10,779 nt of DNA from positions 21,124-31,902 of the forward strand of contig NZ_MOMC01000070.1 of NCBI RefSeq assembly GCF_001983105.1, read 5' to 3'. The notes beneath the pieces were generated by a model. It did no database searches. It saw only the letters and a list, made by a program, of their open reading frames with translations, and was not told where the DNA came from. The position numbers and the translations under genes are program-made. This document shows positions 1-7,072 of the stretch, one piece after another. Every line of letters begins with the position of its first letter. Within the stretch, counting starts at the first letter, position 1. This DNA comes from Pseudofrankia asymbiotica (GTDB lineage: Bacteria > Actinomycetota > Actinomycetes > Frankiales > Frankiaceae).

Positions 1-875
1 CCGAGGGCAAGCCGAGCTACGACATCCCGGGCGCGGCGACGATCACCCTCGGTTTGGTCGCGCTGGTGTACGGGTTCACCAAGGCGGCCGACGACGGCTG
101 GGGCTCGGCGGTGACCGTCTCGCTGCTGGCCGCGGCGGTGGTGCTCATGGTGGCGTTCGTCCTGATCGAGCTGCGTACGGCGAAGCCCCTGCTGCCGATG
201 CGGGTCGTGCTCGAGCGCAACCGTGGCGGCTCGTTCCTCGCGTCGCTGTTCTTCGGCGCGGCGCTGCTGGCGATGTTCCTGTTCATGACGTTCTACTTCC
301 AGCAGACGCTCGGCTACAGCGCGCTTCGCAGCGGGTTCGCCTTCCTGCCGTTCAGCGGTGGGATCATCTTCGGGGCGGCCGTCGCGAGCCAGCTGCTGCC
401 GCGCGTCGGCCCGAAGTCGCCCATGGTCGTGGGCGGTGTGATGGCGGTGGTCGGCCTGCTGCTGCTCACCCAGGTCGGGCTGCACACCGGCTACGCCTCG
501 CACGTCCTGCCGGCGGAGCTCCTGATCAGCCTCGGCATGGGCATGGCGTTCGTCCCGATGTCGAGCCTGTCGCTGATCGGCGTGTCGGACCACGACGCCG
601 GCGTCGCGAGCGCCCTGGTCAACACGACCCAGCAGGTCGGTGGCTCGCTCGGCATCGCGCTGCTCAACACCGTCTACGCGACCGTCGTGACGAACTACCT
701 GGGCAGTCACGGCATCGGCCCGGCCGCGCAGGCACAGTCCCAGATCGAGGGCTACACCACGGCCTTCCTCTGGAGCGCCGTGCTGATGGCGGCCGCGCTC
801 ATCACCGTCGTGATCCTGGTGAAGGCGCGGAAGTCGGACGTGGCCGCCGCCGGCGCCCCCGTCCACGTGGGCTGA
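1..875 (+). CDS. MFS transporter, DHA2 (EmrB/QacA-like) drug efflux family, C-terminal part
   Basis: The reading frame is open from the first full codon at position 3 to a TGA at 873-875, so this is the last 290 residues of a gene that begins before the window. About eight hydrophobic segments are visible. They include a pair near the start (LGLVALVYGF, then LLAAAVVLMVAFVLIEL), a loop with PLLPMRVVLERNRGG, and a long helix-rich stretch through FMTFYFQQTLGYSALRSG. The late motif GVASALVNTTQQVGGSLGIAL and the PLLP loop are typical of 14-TM DHA2 proton-driven exporters in actinobacteria. Such proteins sit in the cytoplasmic membrane and export drugs or metabolites in exchange for protons; the substrate cannot be read from the sequence. 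The C-terminal tail is short and hydrophilic, as is usual, and nothing suggests a frameshift. The gene converges on the minus-strand oxygenase gene and ends just before two hairpins. Family assignment is secure; substrate unknown. Confidence 0.93.
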   Translation, partial: EGKPSYDIPGAATITLGLVALVYGFTKAADDGWGSAVTVSLLAAAVVLMVAFVLIELRTAKPLLPMRVVLERNRGGSFLASLFFGAALLAMFLFMTFYFQQTLGYSALRSGFAFLPFSGGIIFGAAVASQLLPRVGPKSPMVVGGVMAVVGLLLLTQVGLHTGYASHVLPAELLISLGMGMAFVPMSSLSLIGVSDHDAGVASALVNTTQQVGGSLGIALLNTVYATVVTNYLGSHGIGPAAQAQSQIEGYTTAFLWSAVLMAAALITVVILVKARKSDVAAAGAPVHVG

Positions 876-880
876 GCGGC

Positions 881-912
881 TCCGCGGCGTAGCTGAACGG
901 CTACGCGGCGGA
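881..912 (+). terminator. stem-loop after the MFS gene (probable terminator)
   Basis: Arms at 881-893 and 900-912 form a 13-bp stem with one G-G mismatch around a 6-base loop. It starts 6 bases after the MFS stop and lies between convergent genes. There is no U-run, which is common for actinobacterial terminators. The structure is seen directly; termination is inferred. Confidence 0.6.
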
Positions 913-913
913 C

Positions 914-949
914 GGCCAGCGGCTGGGGCAGTCAGACCAGCCGCTGGCC
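914..949 (-). terminator. perfect 13-bp stem-loop over the end of the oxygenase gene
   Basis: Arms at 914-926 and 937-949 are exact reverse complements (13 bp) around a 10-base loop. The loop contains the stop codon of the minus-strand gene (934-932), so the 937-949 arm lies inside its last codons. Lying directly beside the first hairpin between convergent genes, it may stop transcripts from either side. There is no U-run. Confidence 0.55.
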
Positions 950-2086
950 AAGCCGGCGGCGCAGGCGCATGTCCAGGAGAAGCACGTTGTAAGGGAAGAG
1001 ACGGGCGAACCGGGGGAGACGGCGCTGGACGGCGCCGAGCCGGCGCAGTGTCCGGTCGAACCGGGCCTGGTCGGCCGCCGACCAGGCCAGTCCCATCTCC
1101 TCGCGGAACCTGGGCGGCAGGAAACCGGTCGTCACGAACGTCACGAGGCGCCGCGGGCCGAGACTGAACGGCCAGCGCAGCCCGCGGCCGGTCACCAGGC
1201 CGTGCAGGTAGGCGTGGACGGCCGGGTCCATCGCGACCCGGCCGAGCGCCTCCTCCCAGTACAGGTCGAACGCGGCCCGGTCGGCGGGCCACATCGGCTG
1301 GCGCACCTGCAGGGTCGTGCCGAAGCGGGCGGCGTGCCGGTAGAACGCGTCCGCCGCCGGTGGCTCGATCGGGCCGTGCAGCCGGGTGTGGACGTCGACC
1401 GCGCCCCGGTACATGCAGGCCGCCACCCAGAGCTGCAGCTCCGGCCACAGCGCGTTGTAGCGGACGGAGCTGGCGGAGGTGGAGCGGACCTGCCGGTGCG
1501 CCCCGTTGACCGCGTCCCGGTAGCGGGCTCGCTCCTCGTCGCTGCCGAGCATGGAGACGGCGATGTAGGTCAGCGTGGTGCGAAGGCGCTTCACCGGGTG
1601 ATGGGTCAGCCGCCCGCCGGTCACCCGGCTCTCCACCACGCCATGGCCGACGGGCGCCCAGCTCAGCTGCATGACGACGTTCGCGACGCCGGCGAGGAAC
1701 GCGCCAAGGCCGTCGAGGTACTCACGTACGTCGAAACCGGCGGGATCGGGACCGGGTGTGCGGGGACCGGCCGCATCGGCATCGGCGTCGGCCGCGCCGG
1801 GACCGGCTGGGCCTGGGATGACCGCGTCGAGAGCGGGCGCGTCGGGGACGGCCGCGTCGGGGACGGCTGGGTCGGGGACGGCCGCGTCGGGGACGGCTGG
1901 GTCGGGGACGGCTGGGTCGGGGACGGCTGGGTCGAGAACGTCCACCGTGGGGCTCGCCGCGCCGGTGGCCGTGGCGGCGGTGAGTGCCGCGCCGGAGGCG
2001 GATGACGCGTCGCCGGGCGGGACGACGGCGGCGGGCGCCGCCCTGGGGGCCGGGATGTCCCCCGCGGCAGCCGGGGCCCTCGTCAC
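932..2086 (-). CDS. oxygenase MpaB family protein (DUF2236), with repeat-bearing N-terminal extension
   Basis: The 384-residue product falls in two parts. Residues 1 to about 118 are low-complexity Ala/Pro/Asp and contain a pentapeptide repeat (PDPAV/PDAAV, about residues 53-82). Residues about 119-384 match the DUF2236/MpaB family of haem-containing, Lcp-related oxygenases. Visible family features are the helix ANVVMQLSWAPVGHGVVES, the TYIAVSMLGSDEERARYRDAV segment, the conserved-looking His197 in GAHRQVRS (a candidate haem ligand) and the ALWPELQLWVAACM helix. I chose the GTG start at 2086 because the minus strand has AAAGGAG seven bases upstream; the frame stays open to 2284 but has no comparable ribosome site there. 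The substrate is unknown, and family members act on varied hydrophobic or terpenoid compounds. There is no signal peptide. The gene converges on the MFS gene and diverges from the mannosyltransferase gene. Confidence 0.85.
   Translation of the reverse strand: MTRAPAAAGDIPAPRAAPAAVVPPGDASSASGAALTAATATGAASPTVDVLDPAVPDPAVPDPAVPDAAVPDPAVPDAAVPDAPALDAVIPGPAGPGAADADADAAGPRTPGPDPAGFDVREYLDGLGAFLAGVANVVMQLSWAPVGHGVVESRVTGGRLTHHPVKRLRTTLTYIAVSMLGSDEERARYRDAVNGAHRQVRSTSASSVRYNALWPELQLWVAACMYRGAVDVHTRLHGPIEPPAADAFYRHAARFGTTLQVRQPMWPADRAAFDLYWEEALGRVAMDPAVHAYLHGLVTGRGLRWPFSLGPRRLVTFVTTGFLPPRFREEMGLAWSAADQARFDRTLRRLGAVQRRLPRFARLFPYNVLLLDMRLRRRLGQRLV
1841..1930 (-). repeat. 15-bp tandem repeat, six units, coding for PDPAV/PDAAV
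   Basis: Six head-to-tail 15-base units run without a gap. On the plus strand each starts GTCGGGGACG and ends GCCGC or GCTGG, and a degenerate seventh unit begins at 1931. The period is a multiple of three, so the units add pentapeptides to the linker of the minus-strand oxygenase without shifting frame. The two unit types alternate first and then one type repeats, which suggests recent expansion by slippage or unequal exchange. Confidence 0.9.
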
Positions 2087-2384
2087 GTGGCGTCTCCTTT
2101 CGCCCTGCGCCCAGACGGGCGCGTCGGCCGGTTCTCGACGTCCATCACCGAGGTTAGAGGAGGCGCTCGGCGCCGAGATCGCGCTCCGTGCCATCAGCTT
2201 CACCCAGGTGGCGAGATCCGCGCGATCCGTGGCCGGGCCGTGACCACGCGCTCGGGGCTCGGCGGCCAAGGTGACGGGTGTCACGTCGAGCGTGGCGGTG
2301 ACCTCTCCAGTTCCGGTCTGTTCACTCCGGATCCGTTCCGCCGCCGTCTGGGCGTGCGGCGTGGCTGGCAGCGTTCACGTCGCG
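2087..2384. promoter_or_regulatory. divergent intergenic region between the oxygenase and mannosyltransferase genes
   Basis: These 298 bases separate two divergent starts and should hold both promoters. On the minus strand a TAACCT (TANNNT-type -10 candidate) lies at 2156-2151. It is followed five bases later by an ATG at 2145 that opens a 20-codon frame whose TGA (2085-2083) overlaps the oxygenase GTG start. No convincing -35 box accompanies it. On the plus strand GTGAC-GGGT-GTCAC at 2271-2284 is a small inverted repeat. The mannosyltransferase frame is open from a GTG at 2271, but third-position GC is visibly lower there than downstream, so I treat that part as untranslated. All promoter calls here are inferred. 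Confidence 0.4.
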
Positions 2385-4430
2385 ATGGGAGACACCAAGC
2401 CGGACAGGCAGACCAGAGGCCGCGACGTCCGTGACACGGCCAACGCCGGTGGAACCGGTGCCGGCGCTGGCACCGGCGTGCGGCCCGTCACCGACGATCC
2501 GCCGACCGGCTCCGGCGGCACGCCAGCCGTCACAGACAGGGCGTCGGCCGGCATCACACCGGCCGATAGCGCGCCGGCCGACAGCGCGCCGACCAGCGCG
2601 TCGACCGACAGCACGTCAGCCAGCACGTCGACCGACAGCGCGCGGGACGGTGGCGCGCGGCACGACGACGCGCCGACCGATGGGGGGCGGGGCGACAGGC
2701 CGAGCGGACGTGGGCCCCGGATGCGACACCTTGGCGCGCTCGTGCTCGCCGGGGCGGTCGGCGCCCTGGGCGCCACCCTCGTCGTCATCACCGGCGGGCG
2801 CCTCGCGCTCGGCCCCGTGGTACACCCGCCGACGGCCTGGTTCGGGCTGCTCGACCCGGTCGCGACCGACAAACCGTCGCTCCTGCCCGCGGTGCTGCTC
2901 GCCGGCGCCGCCCTGCTCGTCGGCGCCTGGTGGTGGGCGTGCCGACACAGCCAGCGCGGCGAGCTGTCCCTGCGCGGCGTCGCGGCGCTGATCTGCTGCT
3001 GGTCGGCCGCGCCCCTGGTCGGACCGCCGATCCTCAGCCTCGACGTCTACAGCTACGTGGCCCAGGGCGCGATGCTTTCCGCCGGGCTGGACCCTTATGC
3101 GGCCGGGCCCGCGCTGCTTGGCAGTCACCCGGCCGCGCTGGCCGCCGACCCGATCTGGCAGGACACCCCGTCGCCGTACGGCCCCGTGGGCCTGGGGCTC
3201 TTCCACGCGGTCACCGCGCTGACCGGTGGCCGGGTCGTCCGGTCGGTCATCCTGCTGCGGGTCGTGACCACCGTCGCGGTCGCGGCGCTGGCCTGGTGCC
3301 TGGTCCGCGCGGTGCCCGCACACCGCCGCCCGTGGGCGCTCGCCGCCGGGGTCGGCGGGCCGGTCGTGCTGCTGGAACTGCTCGGCGCCGTCCACCTCGA
3401 GGCGGTGATGATGGCGCTGGCCGCGGCCGGGCTGCTGGCCGCGCTGCGCGGGCGGGTCGGGCTCGGCCTCGCCCTGCTCACCGCGGCCGCCCTGACCAAG
3501 TGGCCCGCCGCCATGATCATGATCGTGCTGCTGGCCCGCCGCTGGGCCGATCTCGCGGTCGGCCCGGCCACGGAGCCGGAGCTGGAGCTGGAGCTGGAAC
3601 CGGCGCCGAAGGCCGCGGACGGGTCATCGCCGGCCGCCCCCGTCAGGGCGCGGACGGCGACCGGGATCCTGGCCGGACGCGGGCGTGCCCTCGGTCGGCG
3701 GATCGCCGCGGCGATCACCTCCTCGGCGCCGGCGCGCTGGGCGCGCCGCGGCCGGACGGGCCGGCGCTGGGCTCTGCCCGGCCTTCCCGCGGGCGGGCCC
3801 GCGGCGCGGGTGCTCACGGCCGTGATCCGGGACCTCGCGGTGATCGGCGCCACGGCGACCGCGCTGTCGCTGCTGCTCGTGCCCGACGGGCTGGGCTGGG
3901 TGCGTGCCACGTCGACGCCGTCGCACGGGCTGAGTCTCTACTCGCCCGTGTCGGCGCTGGCCAACCTGCTCGCCATCGTGACCGACACACCGGGCCCCGC
4001 GCTGCCGGGCAGCGACCTGCTCGGCCTCGCCCGCGCCGCCGGGATGGCCGGGGCCGCGCTGCTGATCGGCTGGCTGCTCATCACGGTTCGCCGCCGGGAC
4101 GTCCCGGCCACCTGCGGTCTCGCGCTGCTCAGTCTCGCCCTGCTCGGGCCGGTGCTCTACCCGTGGTACCTCGTCTGGGGCATGATCCCGCTGGTGATGG
4201 CCAAGGGTGTGCCGCGCCGCCGGGTGCTCATGGCCGTCGGGGCGGCCGGGGCGTTCCTGTCGGTGCCGCACCCCGAGGTGCTCTTCGTCAACGCGCCCGA
4301 GGTCACGTCCTGGTTCGCGCGGGAGGGCCCCGTCGTCCTGGTCATCCTGCTGGCGTGCGCGGGTGCCGGGCTGCTCGCCCGCCGCCGGCTGACCAGCGGC
4401 ACCCGCGCGGAGGTCTACCGGTCGATGTGA
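2385..4430 (+). CDS. polytopic membrane mannosyltransferase, MptB-like (polyprenyl-phosphomannose-dependent alpha-1,6)
   Basis: The 681-residue product has about 112 hydrophilic Ala/Ser/Thr/Asp-rich residues, then some 12-13 hydrophobic segments from ALVLAGAVGALGATLVV to a final helix before the stop. GT-C marks of the MptA/MptB family are visible: DVYSYVAQG at about 220 (Asp220 is the likely catalytic acid in the first periplasmic loop), GLDPYAAGP, DTPSPYGPVG around Tyr265, TKWPAA at 371, TPSHGLSLYSP, and LYPWYLVWG around Tyr592. Such enzymes transfer mannose from polyprenyl-phosphomannose to envelope mannan outside the membrane. A charged cytoplasmic loop at about 397-475 includes EPELELELEP. 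The ATG at 2385 was chosen because coding-type third-position GC begins near it; GTG 2271 and ATG 2721 (removing the hydrophilic part, 569 residues) are alternatives. The stop overlaps the galT GTG by four bases, suggesting co-translation. Exact linkage and acceptor are unknown. Confidence 0.82.
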   Translation: MGDTKPDRQTRGRDVRDTANAGGTGAGAGTGVRPVTDDPPTGSGGTPAVTDRASAGITPADSAPADSAPTSASTDSTSASTSTDSARDGGARHDDAPTDGGRGDRPSGRGPRMRHLGALVLAGAVGALGATLVVITGGRLALGPVVHPPTAWFGLLDPVATDKPSLLPAVLLAGAALLVGAWWWACRHSQRGELSLRGVAALICCWSAAPLVGPPILSLDVYSYVAQGAMLSAGLDPYAAGPALLGSHPAALAADPIWQDTPSPYGPVGLGLFHAVTALTGGRVVRSVILLRVVTTVAVAALAWCLVRAVPAHRRPWALAAGVGGPVVLLELLGAVHLEAVMMALAAAGLLAALRGRVGLGLALLTAAALTKWPAAMIMIVLLARRWADLAVGPATEPELELELEPAPKAADGSSPAAPVRARTATGILAGRGRALGRRIAAAITSSAPARWARRGRTGRRWALPGLPAGGPAARVLTAVIRDLAVIGATATALSLLLVPDGLGWVRATSTPSHGLSLYSPVSALANLLAIVTDTPGPALPGSDLLGLARAAGMAGAALLIGWLLITVRRRDVPATCGLALLSLALLGPVLYPWYLVWGMIPLVMAKGVPRRRVLMAVGAAGAFLSVPHPEVLFVNAPEVTSWFAREGPVVLVILLACAGAGLLARRRLTSGTRAEVYRSM

Positions 4431-5674
4431 TCGGGCGGTCCCGGTACCGTCTAGCCCGTGACGACGGCGTGACAGCGGATGACGCGGCCGCGCCCGGCGC
4501 GACCCGGACGGCGGTGCGGCTGTCCGACGGCCGGGAGCTCATCTACTTCGACGACGAGCCGGGCCGCAGCCGTGGCGAACCCGACCGGCGTGGCCTCGCG
4601 CCGGTGGCCCGGCCGCCGTCCCAGCTGCGCCACGACCCGCTGACCGACGAGTGGGTGGTCATCGCCGCGCACCGCCAGGGGCGGACCCACCTGCCCGCGG
4701 TCGCCGACTGCCCGTTGTGCCCCAGTGGCCCGGCCAGGGAGACCGAGGTCCCCGAGGACTACGACGTCGCGGTCTTCGAGAACCGTTTCCCCGCCCTCGG
4801 CCTGCCAGCGGTCAGCCTGCCACCGGTCGACGCGCCCGTGGTCGGCGTGCCCGTGCCCGTGGCTGGTGCGCGGGCGGCCGGCCGGCCCGGCCCCGGTGAG
4901 GGCGGCCCGTCCGCGTCGGGGCGGCCCGGGCCCGGGGGCCGGGCCGGGCCGTTCGCCGGCCGGCCCGGCGCGGGGCGCTGCGAGGTCGTCTGCTTCACCG
5001 CCGACCACGACACCTCGTTCGCGGCGCTCACCGCGCGCCGCGCCGCGACGGTGCTCGCGGCCTGGACCGACCGCACCGCGGTGCTCGGCCGCCTGCCCGG
5101 CGTGGCGAGTGTGTTCGTCTTCGAGAACCGCGGCGAGGAGATCGGGGTGACGCTTGGTCACCCGCACGGCCAGATCTACGCCTATCCGTTCGTCCCAACG
5201 CCGCTTTCCACGATGATCCGTATTGCTCGTGGCCTCGGCCGCTGCCAGCACTGCGAGGCCGTCGCCGCCGAGGAGGCGGCCGGTGCCCGCACCGTCGCCT
5301 CGACGGACGCCTGGGTCGCGTTCGTGCCCTACGCCGCCCGCTGGCCGTTCGAGGTGTCGATCTACCCGCGCCGGCACGTGCCCGACCTGCCCGCGCTCGA
5401 CGAGGGTGAGCGGGCCGAGTTCCCGTCGCTCTACCTGGACGTCCTGCGCCGCTTTGACCGGGTGCTCGGCGTGAAGATGCCCTACATCGCCGCCTGGGAG
5501 CAGGCCCCCGTCCGGGCCGGCCGCGGCTGGGCCCACCTGCGCCTGCGCGTGTTCTCCAACCGGCGCGCCCCGGACAGGCTCAAGTACCTCGCCGGCAGCG
5601 AGTCCGCGATGGGGGTCTACGTCAACGACATCGAGCCCGAGCGCGCCGCGGCCCTTTTGCGCGCCGCCGGCTAG
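4427..5674 (+). CDS. galT: galactose-1-phosphate uridylyltransferase
   Basis: This cytosolic Leloir enzyme swaps UMP between UDP-glucose and galactose-1-phosphate, giving UDP-galactose and glucose-1-phosphate. With this start (415 residues) the marks are: SDGRELIYFDD at 33-43; the metal-site CPLC (Cys95, Cys98) with TADHD downstream (His193); FENRF at 117-121; the active-site GHPHGQ, with the nucleophile in His245-Pro-His247 and Gln249; and the C-terminal LKYLAGSES. E. coli GalT has 348 residues; the excess is mainly a Gly/Pro/Arg linker at 125-184 plus a longer N-terminus. GTG 4427 overlaps the preceding stop (GTGA) and has GGAGGT 12 bases upstream. GTG 4469 is a real alternative (401 residues), nearer the usual family N-terminus but without a Shine-Dalgarno sequence. 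The frame also runs open far upstream, but that part is a shadow of the mannosyltransferase gene. Function is secure, the start is not. Confidence 0.93.
   Translation: MIGRSRYRLARDDGVTADDAAAPGATRTAVRLSDGRELIYFDDEPGRSRGEPDRRGLAPVARPPSQLRHDPLTDEWVVIAAHRQGRTHLPAVADCPLCPSGPARETEVPEDYDVAVFENRFPALGLPAVSLPPVDAPVVGVPVPVAGARAAGRPGPGEGGPSASGRPGPGGRAGPFAGRPGAGRCEVVCFTADHDTSFAALTARRAATVLAAWTDRTAVLGRLPGVASVFVFENRGEEIGVTLGHPHGQIYAYPFVPTPLSTMIRIARGLGRCQHCEAVAAEEAAGARTVASTDAWVAFVPYAARWPFEVSIYPRRHVPDLPALDEGERAEFPSLYLDVLRRFDRVLGVKMPYIAAWEQAPVRAGRGWAHLRLRVFSNRRAPDRLKYLAGSESAMGVYVNDIEPERAAALLRAAG
4445..4472 (+). promoter_or_regulatory. candidate internal promoter and 4-codon leader ORF before galT
   Basis: TACCGT at 4445-4450 fits the actinobacterial -10 pattern TANNNT. 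Seven bases later a GTG at 4458 sits where transcription would start, the arrangement of leaderless genes. That GTG reads only four codons (V-T-T-A) to a TGA at 4470-4472, which overlaps the alternative galT start GTG 4469. The -35 position (around 4421-4427) matches TTGAC only partly. Promoter function is inferred. Confidence 0.3.
4799..4978 (+). other. low-complexity Gly/Pro/Arg insertion within galT
   Basis: About 60 codons between FENRFPAL and RCEVVCF encode a Pro/Val-rich and then Gly/Pro/Arg-rich linker. In typical GalT proteins these two motifs are only a few residues apart. The frame is kept, so it looks like an inserted flexible loop and not damage. It lies before the active site, between the metal-site region and the HPH motif. 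Confidence 0.75.
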
Positions 5675-5747
5675 GTCCGGCCGCGGCGGCGGGGTGCCCA
5701 CAGGTGGGGGTGTGGATCGTCCCACCAACGTCGGGCGTTGCGTAGAC

Positions 5748-7022
5748 ATGACGGACGGCCGGGCCGCCGGGGGTGGTGGCGCCAGGAGTGCGGAGGTCGC
5801 GCTGGACAGTTCCGTCCCGCCCCGTCCCGGTGAGCCCGGAGAGTCCGGCGAGCCGGGGGGTTCGCCGCGCCGTTCCCGGATGCGCCGCGGCCGGCCCGCG
5901 GGCCGGGGCGGGCGGGGGCCGGTGACGGCGGTCGCCTTCGGGCCGGGGCGGGTCAACCTCGTCGGGGAGCACACCGACTACAACGACGGCCTGTGCCTGC
6001 CGTTCGCGATCGAGCTCGGCGTCACGGTGCGGGCGCGGCCCTCGCTGGACGGCCTGATGCGGGTGCACGCCGTCGACATCGGCGCGCACGACGTGTTCCC
6101 GACCCCCGTCCCGCCGCGCGTCGAGGGCTGGCGCTCGTTCGCCCGCGGGGTGGTCGCCCTGCTCACGGCGGCCGGGTACTCCATCCACCCCGCGCGCCTG
6201 GCGATCACCGGCACGCTGCCCCGGGGCGCGGGCCTGTCGTCGTCGGCGGCGCTCGAGGTCGCGCTGGCGCTCGCGCTGCTGGCGCACAGCGGGCACGGCG
6301 AGCCGGACCGCCGCCAGCTCGCCGGGCTGCTGTCCCGGGTGGAGAACGAGTGGGTCGGCGCGCGGACGGGCCTGCTCGACCAGACCGCCTCGCTGTTCGG
6401 CCGTCCTGGCCATGCCCTGTGCCTGGACGTCCGGGCCCTCGGTGCCGCTCCCGCCCCTGGCCAGGCACCCAGCGGCACGGCCGCGGCCGCGGGTGCCGAG
6501 CCGGCGGCGACGGGCATCGAGCCGGTGCGTCTCGACCTGGGCCGGTGGCGACTGGTGACGGTCGACTCCGGGGTCCGGCACGCCATCGCGGCGTCCGGCT
6601 ACAACACCCGCCGGGCCGAGTGCGCCCGTGCCTGTGAGCTGCTCGGGATCGGTTCGCTGCGCGACGCCGACGAGGACGCGCCCGGCCGGCTGCCCGAGCC
6701 GCTGGGCCGCCGGGTGCGCCACGTGCTGACGGAGAACGAGCGGGTGCGCCTTGCCGTGGCGGCGCTGCGCGCCGGCGACCTGCCCGAGCTCGGCCGGGTG
6801 CTCGACGCGTCGCACGCCAGCCTGCGCGACCTCTACGACGTGTCGGTGCCCGAGGTGGAGGCGACGGTGGCGCGCGTGCGGGCCCTCGGCGCGGCTGGCG
6901 CCCGCATGGTCGGCGGCGGGTTCGGCGGGTCGGTCCTCGCGCTGTTTCCTCCGGGCAGGCGCCTGCCGGCCGAGGCGATGCGCGTCGCCCCGGGCGGCCC
7001 CGGCCGCCTGCTGCCCCGCTGA
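5748..7022 (+). CDS. galK: galactokinase
   Basis: GHMP-family cytosolic kinase that phosphorylates alpha-D-galactose at C1 with ATP, the step before GalT. In the 424-residue product three family motifs are present. The sugar-binding signature GRVNLVGEHTDYNDG is at 67-81. The ATP-binding LPRGAGLSSSAA is at 157-168. The C-terminal GARMVGGGFGGSVLAL is at 385-400. GLLDQTASLFG supplies the likely catalytic Asp211, and SGYNTRRAEC (283-292) matches the family. About 58 hydrophilic Gly/Pro/Arg residues precede the fold, and an Ala/Gly/Pro stretch lies at about 231-258. The ATG at 5748 lacks a good ribosome site. GTG 5712 with AGGTGGGGG just upstream, and ATG 5880, which removes most of the extra N-terminus, are alternatives. 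It follows galT after 73 bases, probably in one operon. The C-terminus is short but complete-looking. Function is secure, the start uncertain. Confidence 0.93.
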   Translation: MTDGRAAGGGGARSAEVALDSSVPPRPGEPGESGEPGGSPRRSRMRRGRPAGRGGRGPVTAVAFGPGRVNLVGEHTDYNDGLCLPFAIELGVTVRARPSLDGLMRVHAVDIGAHDVFPTPVPPRVEGWRSFARGVVALLTAAGYSIHPARLAITGTLPRGAGLSSSAALEVALALALLAHSGHGEPDRRQLAGLLSRVENEWVGARTGLLDQTASLFGRPGHALCLDVRALGAAPAPGQAPSGTAAAAGAEPAATGIEPVRLDLGRWRLVTVDSGVRHAIAASGYNTRRAECARACELLGIGSLRDADEDAPGRLPEPLGRRVRHVLTENERVRLAVAALRAGDLPELGRVLDASHASLRDLYDVSVPEVEATVARVRALGAAGARMVGGGFGGSVLALFPPGRRLPAEAMRVAPGGPGRLLPR

Positions 7023-7072
7023 CGCCGGACGCCGTCGCCGGCCCCTGCCCGCCGGGCCGCCGTACGCGCTCG

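Noticed and set aside
1202..2005. Plus-strand frame with GDGRVGDGWVGD repeats opposite the oxygenase gene
   Set aside because: It is the antisense reading of the 15-bp repeat and the oxygenase gene, with no family features.
2087..2284. Extension of the oxygenase gene to an upstream start at 2284
   Set aside because: The GTG at 2086 has AAAGGAG at seven bases; the extension has no such site and would cross the divergent promoter region.
2930..4426. A very long plus-strand frame that runs through the mannosyltransferase region and continues into galT, as if a 914-residue fusion
   Set aside because: Upstream of 4427 the translation is Arg/Gly/Pro-rich shadow sequence, while the other frame encodes clear membrane helices. 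Only the galT part is real.
4451..5974. A 507-residue minus-strand frame antisense to galT
   Set aside because: It is a GC-bias shadow: galT motifs are complete on the plus strand and the antisense product shows no domain.
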